In this document: in pieces, positions 51,499 to 59,448 of the stretch
Layout: the number at the start of each line of letters is the position of its first letter
Position numbering within the stretch: the stretch's first letter is position 1
From: Streptomyces sp. NBC_01298
GTDB taxonomy: Bacteria; Actinomycetota; Actinomycetes; Streptomycetales; Streptomycetaceae
Assembly: GCF_035978755.1 (NCBI RefSeq)
Contig: NZ_CP108414.1
Location: forward strand, 1,550,001-1,614,000
Length of the DNA: 64,000 nucleotides
Direction of reading: 5' to 3'
Notes under the pieces: generated by a model
The model's database searches: none
What the model was told of the DNA's origin: nothing
Seen by the model: the letters and a program-made list of their open reading frames with translations, nothing else
Program-made: the position numbers and the translations under genes

Positions 51499-51574
51499 TG
51501 TCCCACCGCGCCCGAATTATCCGGGGCCGCGTCTTCGCAGGTCAAGGATGTTCCGCCTGTCCCAGGGTGTCCCA
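51499..51574. promoter_or_regulatory. Three TGTCCCA direct repeats
   Basis: TGTCCCA lies at 51499-51505, 51558-51564 and 51568-51574, the last two exactly 10 bp apart, in the divergent promoter between the XRE-NB-ARC gene and the AhpD-like gene. Direct repeats about one helical turn apart fit a regulator bound on one DNA face. The adjacent regulator is the likely ligand. Confidence 0.5.
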
Positions 51575-51686
51575 CCGTCATCGCCGCCGCGGGCCGTTGC
51601 GGCTGTTATGGAGTCACACCCCGAGGGGGGAACCGGAAGACCGGGAAACCGGAGGACCGGAACACGAGGAAGAGGAGCACACCGAG

Positions 51687-52142
51687 ATGCAGTCCCGCAT
51701 GCAGAACCCCGCCGTCGTCCTGTCCGGCGCCATGCAGCCCATCCAGGAGATCTTCAAGGCCGTACACACCGGTGGAGTGGACGCGCAGACCCTGGAGCTG
51801 GTGCACCTGCGGGTGAGCCAGATCAACGGGTGCAGCGCCTGCGTCGACAGCGGCGCCAAGGCCGCCCGCAAGTCCGGGGTGAGCGACGAGCGGCTGGCCA
51901 CGGTCGCCGTCTGGCGCGAGACCCCGTACTTCACCGAGGAGGAGCGGGCGGCCCTGCTGCTGGCCGAGGCCGCGACCCGGCTGGCCGACCGCCCCGACGC
52001 GGTGAGCGACGAGGTCTGGGACACGGCCGCCACCTACTTCGACGAGAAGCAGCTCGCCGCGATCGTCCTGATGATCAGCGTCACGAACATGTTCAACCGG
52101 ATCAACGCCACCACCCGCCAGATCGCCGGCGCCTGGGGCTGA
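51687..52142 (+). CDS. AhpD-like carboxymuconolactone-decarboxylase-family protein
   Basis: The 151-residue protein has the redox pair in VHLRVSQINGCSACVDSGAKAARKSG, the CxxC of AhpD-type peroxidase cofactors, and LAAIVLMISVTNMFNRINATTRQIAG at the end. It probably acts as a small thiol peroxidase or disulfide carrier against peroxides. GAGGAG precedes ATG 51687. It may be regulated by the divergent XRE-NB-ARC protein. Confidence 0.9.
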   Translation: MQSRMQNPAVVLSGAMQPIQEIFKAVHTGGVDAQTLELVHLRVSQINGCSACVDSGAKAARKSGVSDERLATVAVWRETPYFTEEERAALLLAEAATRLADRPDAVSDEVWDTAATYFDEKQLAAIVLMISVTNMFNRINATTRQIAGAWG

Positions 52143-52280
52143 GCACGCCGCCTCCCCCGGCACGGCGCTCGGGCCCGTCACCTCATTGCCCCAACGCCCA
52201 TCGCCCATCACCTCATCCCCCATCCCCCATCCCCCATCGCCTCATCGCCCATCGCCCCGACTCCCGTGAGGAACACCGCC

Positions 52281-52745
52281 ATGACGACCACCCGCAAGCC
52301 CGCGCAGAGCACGTTCGAGGGATTCACGGACGAGGAGCGCTCCGCGATGAAGGAGCACGCCAAGGAGCTGAAGGCGGCGTCCGCGCGCCGCGGATCCCGC
52401 GCCGACAAGGCGGCCGAGGAGGAGGCCGCCGTGGTCGCGAAGATCGCCGAAATGCGGGACTCCGACCGGGTCATGGCGGAGCGGATCCACGCCGTCGTCA
52501 GGGCGAGCGCGCCGGGCCTCGCGCCGAAGCTCTGGTACGGGATGCCGGCGTACGCCCGTGACGGCAAGGTGGTCTGCTTCTTCCAGAGCGCGGAGAAGTT
52601 CAAGGCGCGCTACGCGACGCTCGGCTTCAGCGACCAGGCGCACCTCGACGAAGGTTCCATGTGGCCGACCTCCTTCGCCCTGCCGCAGCTCACCGCCGCG
52701 GACGAGGCCTTGATCGCTACGCTCGTGAAGAAGGCGGCATACTGA
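52281..52745 (+). CDS. DUF1801 protein
   Basis: The 154-residue protein has a charged helical N-terminus ([24 protein letters not shown]) and a DUF1801/YdhG-like fold: [66 protein letters not shown]. The family is linked to iron handling in Bacillus, but the biochemistry is unclear. GAGGAA precedes ATG 52281 by 8 bases. The 138-bp gap before it is a CATCNCCC-rich simple repeat without a gene. Confidence 0.88.
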   Translation: MTTTRKPAQSTFEGFTDEERSAMKEHAKELKAASARRGSRADKAAEEEAAVVAKIAEMRDSDRVMAERIHAVVRASAPGLAPKLWYGMPAYARDGKVVCFFQSAEKFKARYATLGFSDQAHLDEGSMWPTSFALPQLTAADEALIATLVKKAAY

Positions 52746-52793
52746 GCCCAGACCTGCCGACGACCGGCGCCGCAACGAGGAGACCGATCGATC

Positions 52794-53501
52794 GTGCTCA
52801 CGCCCCATGTCCTCACGATCGGCTCGCAGTTCCCTCCCGCCGGGCAGGCGCCGCCACCGGCCGCGTCCACCTCCGTATGGCTGGTCGACACCGACGACCG
52901 GGACGGCGCGGCCGCCCGGCTGGCCCCGGAAGTCCTGGACCCGGCCGAGCAGCAGCGGGCGGGCGGCTTCAAGCACGAGCAGGACCGGCGCCGCTACGTC
53001 GCCTCGCACGTGGCGCTGCGGATGCTGCTCGGGGCCTGGCTGGACCTGCCCCCGGGCCGGGTACGGATCACCCGCGCGCCCTGCCCCGGGTGCGGCGACC
53101 CGCACGGCCGGCCGGTGTCCGAGGACGGGCCCGTCCACTTCTCCCTGTCCCACAGCGACCGGCTCGCGCTGCTCGCCGTGGGCCCGGTGCCGGTGGGGGC
53201 CGACGTGGAGACGCTGCCCGAGGCATCGGCCGTGGCCGAGCTCGCCGGGCAGCTGCACCCTCGGGAGGCCGCGGAGCTGGAGGCCCTGACCCCGGAGGAA
53301 CGGCCCGCGGCCTTCGGCCGGCTCTGGGCACGCAAGGAGGCGTACCTCAAGGGCCTGGGCATCGGCCTCGGCCGGGGCCTCGCCCTCGACTACGTGGGCA
53401 CCGGCGACACCCCGGCGACCGGCCTGCCGGGCTGGTCCCTGACGGACGTGGCCGTCCCCCCGGGCTTCACGGCCGCGGTGGCGGTGACCACCGGCCGGTG
53501 A
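52794..53501 (+). CDS. Sfp-type 4'-phosphopantetheinyl transferase
   Basis: The 235-residue enzyme moves phosphopantetheine from CoA onto carrier proteins of polyketide, peptide or fatty-acid synthases. Motifs are HFSLSHSDRLALLAVGPVPVGADVETLPE with the Mg2+-binding Asp and Glu, and LWARKEAYLKGLGIGLGRGL with the third Glu and catalytic Lys. No synthase is in the window, so it is probably a general activator acting in trans. The start is GTG 52794. Confidence 0.94.
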   Translation: MLTPHVLTIGSQFPPAGQAPPPAASTSVWLVDTDDRDGAAARLAPEVLDPAEQQRAGGFKHEQDRRRYVASHVALRMLLGAWLDLPPGRVRITRAPCPGCGDPHGRPVSEDGPVHFSLSHSDRLALLAVGPVPVGADVETLPEASAVAELAGQLHPREAAELEALTPEERPAAFGRLWARKEAYLKGLGIGLGRGLALDYVGTGDTPATGLPGWSLTDVAVPPGFTAAVAVTTGR

Positions 53502-53900
53502 GAACCGGAAAGGACTACCGCAGGAATTCCAGGGCGGCACGGAGGTCCGCGGTGGCCAGGGCGGTCAGGGGGCCCGTGCCTGTGGGTCGTAGCCGCGGGG
53601 GACGCCTTCGACGAGGAAGATCAGGGCCAGGTAGGCGCGGTACATCGCGATCCGGCGGCGCTCGTCGGGCGTGAGCGGGGCGGGGCGGTAGCCGGACAGG
53701 AAGGCCGGGTCCCGGGTGATGTCGTCGAAGAGCGCGGTGGAGACGAGGTCGGCGAGCGGGTCGCCCCAGAAGGAGCGTTCGCCGTCGAGGATTCCGGTGA
53801 TCGCCAGGCGTCCGCCCCGTTCCACGAGCAGGATGTTGCCCTCCCACAGGTCGAAGTGGACGAGCGAGGGGACCGATACCTGGTCGAGGAGACGGCCTAG

Positions 53901-55296
53901 TAGTGCTTCGTTAGGTTCTGGATCTGCTGGCGGTCAGGGGGCGGCCGCAGGTGGTGCAGGTGCCGGTCCAGCACCTCAGCAGGTTCTGGAGCACGTCCAG
54001 GACCTGGTAGAGGGTCAGGCCGGCGTGGGTGCTCTTGGGTCGAGCCGCCTGAGGGTGAGGAAGGCCTGTGCGGCGGTGACGAGGGTGACGTGGTGGTGCC
54101 AACCGCGCCAGGTCCGGCCTTCGAAGTGGTCCAGGCCCAGGCCGTGCTTGAGTTCGCGGTAGTCGTGTTCGATCCGCCAGCGCATCTTCGCCCACCGCAC
54201 CAGGTCGGCGATCGGGGTAGTGGCGGGCAGGTTGGTCATCCAGTAGCCGGTCGGCTCGTCCGCTCCTGCGGGCTGTTCGACCAGCAGGGTTCGCAGCGGC
54301 AGGACCCCGTTCCACTGGCTGCGTCCACCGGCCTGTTCCTGAGCGGTCCGGCAGGCTTCCTTGCCCGACGGACGCACTTCCAGGACAGCGAAACGCGAGG
54401 TCATCGCACTCTTGCTGCCCTGGCGCCAGGTGATGTCCTGGAAACAGGTGCCGGGATCGATGAAACTCTGCAGGGACTGGGCCGCATCGCGGTAGCGGGG
54501 CAGCGTGGGCGGCCCCAGCCCGCCGTAAGCCGGCCGGAACGGCTCGGCGGAGGCAGGCCGTGCGACCTCTTTGGGATCGACCGCCACCACGTAGGACCAG
54601 CCGCGTTCCTCCAGCGCGAGCCGGAAGGAGACGCTGCGGCCGTAGCCGGCATCGGCCACGATCACCGGCACCCGCGGCAACCAGGTGGCGAGGCGGTCGA
54701 GCAGGCCCAGAGCCAGACGGGTCTTCGGCACGTGCCCGATCTCGTCGGGCACCCCGGCCCTTTGCCGCCGGCCCTCGTCCGCCGCCCAGTCCTCCGGCAG
54801 GAACAACTCCCACTCCAACGGGCAGGACGCGAGGTCGGTTGCCGCGTGGACGCTGACCGCGACCTGGCAGTTGGCCGTCTTGCCCAACGCGCCGCAGTAC
54901 TGTCGGGCCACCCCCACGGATGCCGTCCCGCACTTGGGGAAGGACACGTCGTCGACCACCCACACCTCAGGCCCGACAGCCTCCGTCAGCCGTTCGGCGA
55001 TCCGCTGCCGCACCGGCAGCGGATCCCACGGCGACTGATTCACGAACTGTTGCAGGGCCTGCATGTTCCCGTCCGGCAATCGCTCGGCCATCGGCTGGAT
55101 CGACTTACGCCGCCCGTCCAACATCAAACCCCGCAGATAACACCCGCCCCACCTGCGCTGATCCCGCCGCGGAAGCGAAGCGAACACATCGGCAACGAAC
55201 TCCGCCAACTCACCTCGGAGTCGTTCCACCTCCCCAAGCCTCATAACCGGAAGATGCCCACCACCAGGCGAGATCACCCGACGTAACGAAGCACTA
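53901..55296 (-). mobile_element. IS701-type insertion sequence
   Basis: The element is 1396 bp, with ends TAGTGCTTCGTTA (53901-53913) and TAACGAAGCACTA (55284-55296), a perfect 13-bp inverted repeat. CTAG is duplicated on both sides (53897-53900, 55297-55300), the typical IS701 target. It went into the left CTAG of an older MITE-like insertion. Its transposase has a frameshift near the end, so mobility is doubtful. Confidence 0.93.
53911..55277 (-). CDS. IS701 family transposase with a C-terminal frameshift
   Basis: The main frame (55277 to the stop at 54015; ATG 55244 is the more typical start) has the DDE acids in WVVDDVSFPKCG, VIVADAGYGRS and HDYRELKHGLGLDHFEGR. It ends early at RLDPRAPTPA. 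A second frame continues with the family tail, AGLTLYQVLDVLQNLL, RCWTGTCTTCGRPL, to a stop at 53911-53913. The switch is near 54034-54043, where one C seems to be missing from GACCC(C)AAG. The protein is thus either truncated by about 35 residues or needs frameshifting. Confidence 0.88.
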
Positions 55297-55300
55297 CTAG

Positions 55301-55461
55301 GTCGTCTCTTTCGGATCTTGTCGGCCGAGTCCGCGGCGTCCGGTGCCGTGCCTGGGCGTGCTGCCGGGGCGCTCGCGTACTGGGCGTACGTGGTCGCCTC
55401 GGCAGTGCGGCCAGGCGCGGTGCCAGGCGTCGCGGGCCCGACAAGATCCGAAAGAGACGGC
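55301..55461. mobile_element. 161-bp MITE-like element
   Basis: The inverted ends share CGTCTCTTTCGGATCTTGTC (left 55303-55324, right 55438-55459, perfect over 22 bp) and the element is flanked by CTAG (55297-55300 and 55462-55465). It has no coding capacity, and its middle is GC-rich and partly self-complementary, so the whole can fold into one long hairpin. Its ends differ from both IS elements here, so the mobilising transposase is elsewhere. Confidence 0.85.
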
Positions 55462-56110
55462 CTAGGCCCAGGACCACGTCGGGGTCGACGGGCAGTGGGG
55501 GCCGGAAGCGGCGGGCGTCCGCGCAGACATCGGCCAGCATGCCCTCGAAGGCCGTCCGCCAGCTCGCCGCGCCGCCGGCCGGCGGATTCCCGTAGGGGTA
55601 GCCGAAGGAGGAACCCCGCACCCGCACCTGATGGAGCCCGCGGACGAGGCGGCCCAGGTCGGTGCGCAGCCTGGCTTGCTCCTCGGCGTCGATCCCCGGG
55701 CGCAACTCGCTCCAGGGAACGCTTTCCAGACGGGTCATCAGGAGGTAGTCGCCGTCGATGGCGCTCCGGCCGAAGCCCGCGGCCATGACCGCGGGCACGG
55801 GCAGGCCCGGCACGGCCGAGGCCCGACGGTAGAACTCGGCTTCCGTGCGCATCAGTTCGTTCTCGTAGGTCATGAGAGGGGTACCGGCGGGCGGTGCGAC
55901 CTTGAGCACGGCCGGTTCCCCTCCCGCCGACGGGTCCCCTCCCCCGCCGCCCGGTGTCCGCTGCTCGCCGGGCGGCGGGGCCAGGGTCAGCAGGTGGACG
56001 GAATTGAAGGTGCCGCCCGCCAGTTCGCGGCTGCCCAGCACCCTGGCGCCGGGGCCCAGTGCGTGGGCGGCCGTGCGGGCGATCTGCTCGTCGGTCAGCG
56101 TCCGCTTCAT

Positions 56111-56411
56111 CGCGCGAGTCCTCCGGCCGGCGGGCAGTCCACCGTCCACGGGAGCGGATCGACTGGGGGAGAGCGCTCTCCCATGGCGGGAATCTAACGC
56201 CCGCTCTTGGGCGAGGTCAAGGAACGGCCCTCAACTCGCTTACGAAAAGGGTGAGTTTTCCCGGCATGCGACCCACATCGCGCGCTCGGGCCGTGGCTGG
56301 ATTCCGCGAGGTTGCGCCAAGGCGTTCCCTCACGGGGTGGCCTGAGCTAGCTTCTGTCCTCAACTCCCCCACCCCCCTCCCTCTCCCCATCCCAGCCCCG
56401 GGCGGATCGTT
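56111..56411. other. Divergent promoter region of the phosphotransferase and msmK-like genes
   Basis: The 301-bp region has no gene. It contains the 16-bp palindrome described next and a polypyrimidine run (about 56365-56398: CTCCCCCACCCCCCTCCC) just before the ATPase gene. The plus-strand promoter is probably in 56220-56360; no clean consensus was found. Confidence 0.5.
56167..56182. promoter_or_regulatory. LacI-like operator GGGAGAGCGCTCTCCC
   Basis: A perfect 16-bp palindrome lies 57 bp before the broken phosphotransferase gene. Its GAGCGCTC core matches the style of LacI-family operators such as the Streptomyces cellobiose repressor site TGGGAGCGCTCCCA. A degenerate relative GGGAGCGCTCTCCC lies at 6017-6030. 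No lacI gene is in the window, so the regulator would act in trans. Confidence 0.6.
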
Positions 56412-57800
56412 ATGAGTCGTTCCATCGCGTTGCGCGATGTCAGCAAGAGATACGGGCGCGATTCCCTCGCCGTCGAGCGCGTCTCCCTCACCGTCGAGCC
56501 GGGCGAGTTCCTGGTTCTGCTGGGGCCCTCGGGCTGCGGCAAGTCCACCGTCCTGCGGATGATCGCGGGGCTGGAGGAGATCACCGAGGGCGCGCTCTAC
56601 CTCGACGGCGAGTACGCCAACCACATGCCGCCGAGCGCGCGGGACATCGCGATGGTCTTCCAGAGCTTCGCGCTGTACCCGAACATGACGGGTCGCGCGA
56701 ACATCGGCTTCCCGCTGAAGCTGCGCGACCCCCGCGGGGACCACGAGCCCCAGGTGGAGGCCACGGCGCGGATGCTGGGCATCGAAGACCTCCTAGACCG
56801 CTTCCCCGGGCAGCTCTCCGGCGGCGAGCGCCAGCGGGTGGCGATGGGCCGGGCCATCTCCCGGCAGCCGTCGGTGTTCCTGATGGACGAGCCGCTCTCC
56901 AGCCTGGACTCGAAACTGCGCGGCCACCTGCGGGCCGAAATCGCACGGCTGACCGCCGAGTTGGGCGTCACCACGGTCTACGTCACGCACGACCAGTCGG
57001 AGGCCATGTCCCTCGGCCACCGGGTGGCGGTCATGCGCGGCGGCGTCCTGCAGCAGGTCAGCTCACCGCGGGACACCTACGCCCTGCCGGCGAACGTGTT
57101 CGTCGCCGCCTTCATCGGAACGCCCCGGATCAGCCTGCTCCAGGCCGTCGTCCACGCGCCGCTGGGCGCGGGCATGTGGATCGATCTGGGGCGCCATCGG
57201 CTCGCCTTCCCCCAACCCCTCAGCACCGACCACCAGTTGCTCCGGATCCAGCAGGGGCGTCCGGTCATCGTCGGCCTGCGCTCGGAGGCGGTCAGGATCG
57301 CCCCGCCGAGCCAGGCACGGCCGGGCGAGGTGGCGATGACGGGCATCGTCGAGCACGTCGAGTACCAGGGGCACGAGGCCCTGGTCCACGTGGACACGGG
57401 CTCGCGCCCCGCGGGGGTGGCGGAGCTGGAGTCGGCGCGGCACCCGGCCGCTCCCCGGCGCCGCCTCAGGCGGCAGCAGAGCGGTTTCGGCCGGCTCAGG
57501 GACCGGACCGTGGGACGGCTGTCGGGGGCGGCGTCGGGGCCGGGGTCGGCGTCGGCGTCGGGGTCGGTGGCCGTCCTGGACGGGCAGCCGGAATCCACCC
57601 GGGGACCCGGCGCGGGCCCCGCTCCCGAACGGCTGGGGGCGGTGCGCAGCGACCTCGTGGTGCGTACGGGGCCGCACGTCCGGGTCCGGGTGGGCGCCCA
57701 GATCCCGCTGCTGGTGGATCTCGCGCAGCTGTACGTCTTCGACCACGCGGGGCGCCGGGTGTCTCCGGCCGGGGACGGGCTCGCGCCGCTGGAGAGGTAG
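56412..57800 (+). CDS. MalK/MsmK-like sugar ABC ATPase with an inserted linker
   Basis: The 462-residue ATPase powers CUT1-type sugar importers. Walker A is GPSGCGKST, the Q-loop is MVFQSFALYPNM, the signature is LSGGERQR, Walker B is VFLMDEPLSSLD, and the switch His is in YVTHDQSEAM. The C-terminal OB/TOBE domain is split by about 80 residues rich in Arg, Gly, Ser and Ala (about 330-412), and the tail resumes with RTGPHVRVRVGAQIPLLVDLAQLYVFD. Family members have about 370 residues. It is the likely engine for the permeases at 60.8-62.7 kb, which lack one. Confidence 0.92.
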   Translation: MSRSIALRDVSKRYGRDSLAVERVSLTVEPGEFLVLLGPSGCGKSTVLRMIAGLEEITEGALYLDGEYANHMPPSARDIAMVFQSFALYPNMTGRANIGFPLKLRDPRGDHEPQVEATARMLGIEDLLDRFPGQLSGGERQRVAMGRAISRQPSVFLMDEPLSSLDSKLRGHLRAEIARLTAELGVTTVYVTHDQSEAMSLGHRVAVMRGGVLQQVSSPRDTYALPANVFVAAFIGTPRISLLQAVVHAPLGAGMWIDLGRHRLAFPQPLSTDHQLLRIQQGRPVIVGLRSEAVRIAPPSQARPGEVAMTGIVEHVEYQGHEALVHVDTGSRPAGVAELESARHPAAPRRRLRRQQSGFGRLRDRTVGRLSGAASGPGSASASGSVAVLDGQPESTRGPGAGPAPERLGAVRSDLVVRTGPHVRVRVGAQIPLLVDLAQLYVFDHAGRRVSPAGDGLAPLER

Positions 57801-57809
57801 CGCGTGCCC

Positions 57810-57858
57810 GGCCCGCCTCGCGGGCCACAGGTTCCGTGCGCGCCGCTTCGGCGCGCAC
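57810..57858. terminator. Two hairpins between convergent genes
   Basis: GGCCCGC-CTC-GCGGGCC (57810-57826) and GTGCGCGCCG-CTT-CGGCGCGCAC (57836-57858) are perfect stems between the ATPase gene and the ROK gene. A run of CGCTTCAGTGC-type repeats follows up to the ROK stop. Confidence 0.75.
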
Positions 57859-57861
57859 GCC

Positions 57862-57955
57862 ACTGAAGCGCACGCCACTTCAACGCGCGCCACTTCAGCG
57901 CGCCCAGCTTCAGTGCACGGCCCGCTTCAGTGCACCCCCCGCTTCAGTGCGCGGC
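57862..57955. repeat. CTTCAGYGC tandem repeat
   Basis: About seven imperfect copies of GC(C/G)ACTTCAGCGC or CCGCTTCAGTGC fill the space between the hairpins and the ROK gene and run into its 3' end. Confidence 0.65.
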
Positions 57956-59278
57956 CCGCTCCTGCAGCGTGGTGCGCCAGGCGGGCAGCGGCTCCTCGCG
58001 TTCGGGTTCCGCGCGGTGGCCGCCGCGGGCGAAGAAGTCGGCGAGCGGCAGGATGCCCGCGCCGACGGTGACGGCGTCGGGGCCGAAGGTGCCCAGGTCG
58101 ACGCGGACGTTGGCGGCCGGGTACGACAGGGCGTAGGAGGTGGCGTAGGACCGTACGGAGTCCAGGAAGCGGGTGCCGAGCTGCAGGCCGGCCCAGCCGC
58201 CGACCAGGATGCGTTCGGGCTGGAAGAGGTTGATCAGGTCGGAGAATCCCGCGCCGAGGTACTCGGCGGTCTCCTCCAGGACGGCCAGGGCCGTCGCGTC
58301 GGCCCGCGGGGTGGCGCCGTCGGCGTCCGGTGAGGGGTAGGCCGCGGCGAGCATCGCGGTCAGGGCGGTCTCCTCGTCGGCGTCGGTCGGCGGGGAGCCG
58401 CCGGCCTCGGCCCAGCGTTCCAGGAGCGCTTCGGCCCCCGCGTACGCCTCCAGGCAGCCCTGGGCGCCGCAGCGGCAGCGGCGCCCGCGGACGCGCACGG
58501 TCAGGTGGCCCCACTCGATGGCGCGGCCGGTGCGGGTGTCGTCGCTGACCACGCAGGCGCCGACGCCGGAGCCGAAGAGCACGACGACGGCGTTGTGCGC
58601 CCCGCGTCCGGCGCCGAACCACATTTCGGCCTGGCCGAGGGTCTTGGCCCCGTTGTCGATGTAGTACGGGACGGTTTCGGGCAGCAGGTGGGAGTCGCGC
58701 AGCATCCGTTCCAGAGGGACGGCGTCCCAGCCGATGGTCTGGCCGTGGACGACCGCGCCGTCCGCGGTCCTGGCGACGATGCCGGGAACGCCGATGCCGA
58801 CGCCGAGGAGCCGCTCGGGTGCGATGCCGGCCGCGTCCAGCACCTCGGCGATGCCCTCGCGCAGGTGCGTCACGACGACGGCGACGTCGTAGCGGTCGAT
58901 GCGGCGGGGTCCCGCCGCCTCCAGGGGCCGCTCCACGCGGGCGAGCTCGGTCAGGGTCAGGTCGAAGAGCTCGATGCGGATGCGGGTCTCCCCCACGTCC
59001 ACGCCGATCATGTAGCCGCTCTCCGGGCTGACGCGCAGCAGCGTACGGGGGCGTCCGCCGGCCGACTCCACGCTCCCGGCCTCCTCGACCAGGCCGTCGC
59101 CGACCAGCTCCGCGACCACGTTGCTGATCGATCCGGAGCTCAGCCCCGTGGCGGGACCCAGCGAGAAGCGGCTCAGGGGACCGTCGAAATACAACCGTTG
59201 CAATACGGCGGTCCGGTTCTCCCGCCGCAGGTCACGCACTGTCCGGCCGCTACGTACTTGCACTCTGTCCCCTGTCAT
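57944..59278 (-). CDS. ROK-family sugar-responsive regulator
   Basis: The 444-residue protein has an N-terminal winged helix (about 10-75: RRENRTAVLQRLYFDGPLSRFSLGPATGLSSGSISNVVAELVGDGLVEEAG) and a ROK sugar-kinase-like domain (YMIGVDVGETRIRIELFD, GVGIGVPGIV, GSGVGACVVSDD, EWGHLTV, zinc site CRCGAQGCLEAY). ROK regulators bind sugar or sugar phosphate and repress the adjacent transporter, here the divergent lipoprotein-permease-glucosidase unit. ATG 59296 is an alternative start. Confidence 0.93.
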   Translation of the reverse strand: MTGDRVQVRSGRTVRDLRRENRTAVLQRLYFDGPLSRFSLGPATGLSSGSISNVVAELVGDGLVEEAGSVESAGGRPRTLLRVSPESGYMIGVDVGETRIRIELFDLTLTELARVERPLEAAGPRRIDRYDVAVVVTHLREGIAEVLDAAGIAPERLLGVGIGVPGIVARTADGAVVHGQTIGWDAVPLERMLRDSHLLPETVPYYIDNGAKTLGQAEMWFGAGRGAHNAVVVLFGSGVGACVVSDDTRTGRAIEWGHLTVRVRGRRCRCGAQGCLEAYAGAEALLERWAEAGGSPPTDADEETALTAMLAAAYPSPDADGATPRADATALAVLEETAEYLGAGFSDLINLFQPERILVGGWAGLQLGTRFLDSVRSYATSYALSYPAANVRVDLGTFGPDAVTVGAGILPLADFFARGGHRAEPEREEPLPAWRTTLQERAAH

Positions 59279-59315
59279 CGATGCCCGTACCTGCAAGATA
59301 CCTGCGTGAACGCTC

Positions 59316-59344
59316 TTGACGAGTCCTTCGCTTGAGGTTTAACT
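59316..59344 (+). promoter_or_regulatory. Predicted sugar-transporter promoter
   Basis: TTGACG (59316-59321) and TTAACT (59339-59344) are 17 bases apart and begin the 105-base leader of the binding-protein gene. An AT-rich stretch with TTTAA and AATTAA arms (59338-59359) covers the -10 and start site and is a likely ROK operator. Confidence 0.5.
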
Positions 59345-59448
59345 CACATCCTAAATTAAGCCATGTGGTTTTGGGGGCGACCCCGCGGAACGTCCGCCCC
59401 CCACCCCGCAGTCGGCATCCCGTTCCTTCCTGAAAGGCCCATGGAGCC

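Larger units (their letters stand above)
53565..56110 (-). pseudogene. APH/choline-kinase-like phosphotransferase, broken by nested insertions
   Basis: The gene runs from ATG 56110 (MKRTLTDEQIARTAAHALG) to the stop at 53565. Its N-part (56110-55466, 215 codons) holds LGSRELAGGTFNSVHLL, AVLKVAPP with the ATP-site Lys, and MTYENELMRTEAEFYRRAS. Its C-part (53896-53565) holds the catalytic loop HFDLWEGNILL and the metal site GILDGE. Between them lie a 161-bp MITE-like element and an IS701-type element. Removing both with two of the three CTAG copies gives 981 bases, one open frame of 326 residues across the Brenner region, so the insertions are exact. The substrate is unknown, and no active product is expected now. 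Confidence 0.9.

Noticed and set aside
52794..53501. A biosynthetic gene cluster around the phosphopantetheinyl transferase
   Set aside because: No carrier-protein or synthase gene lies in the window.
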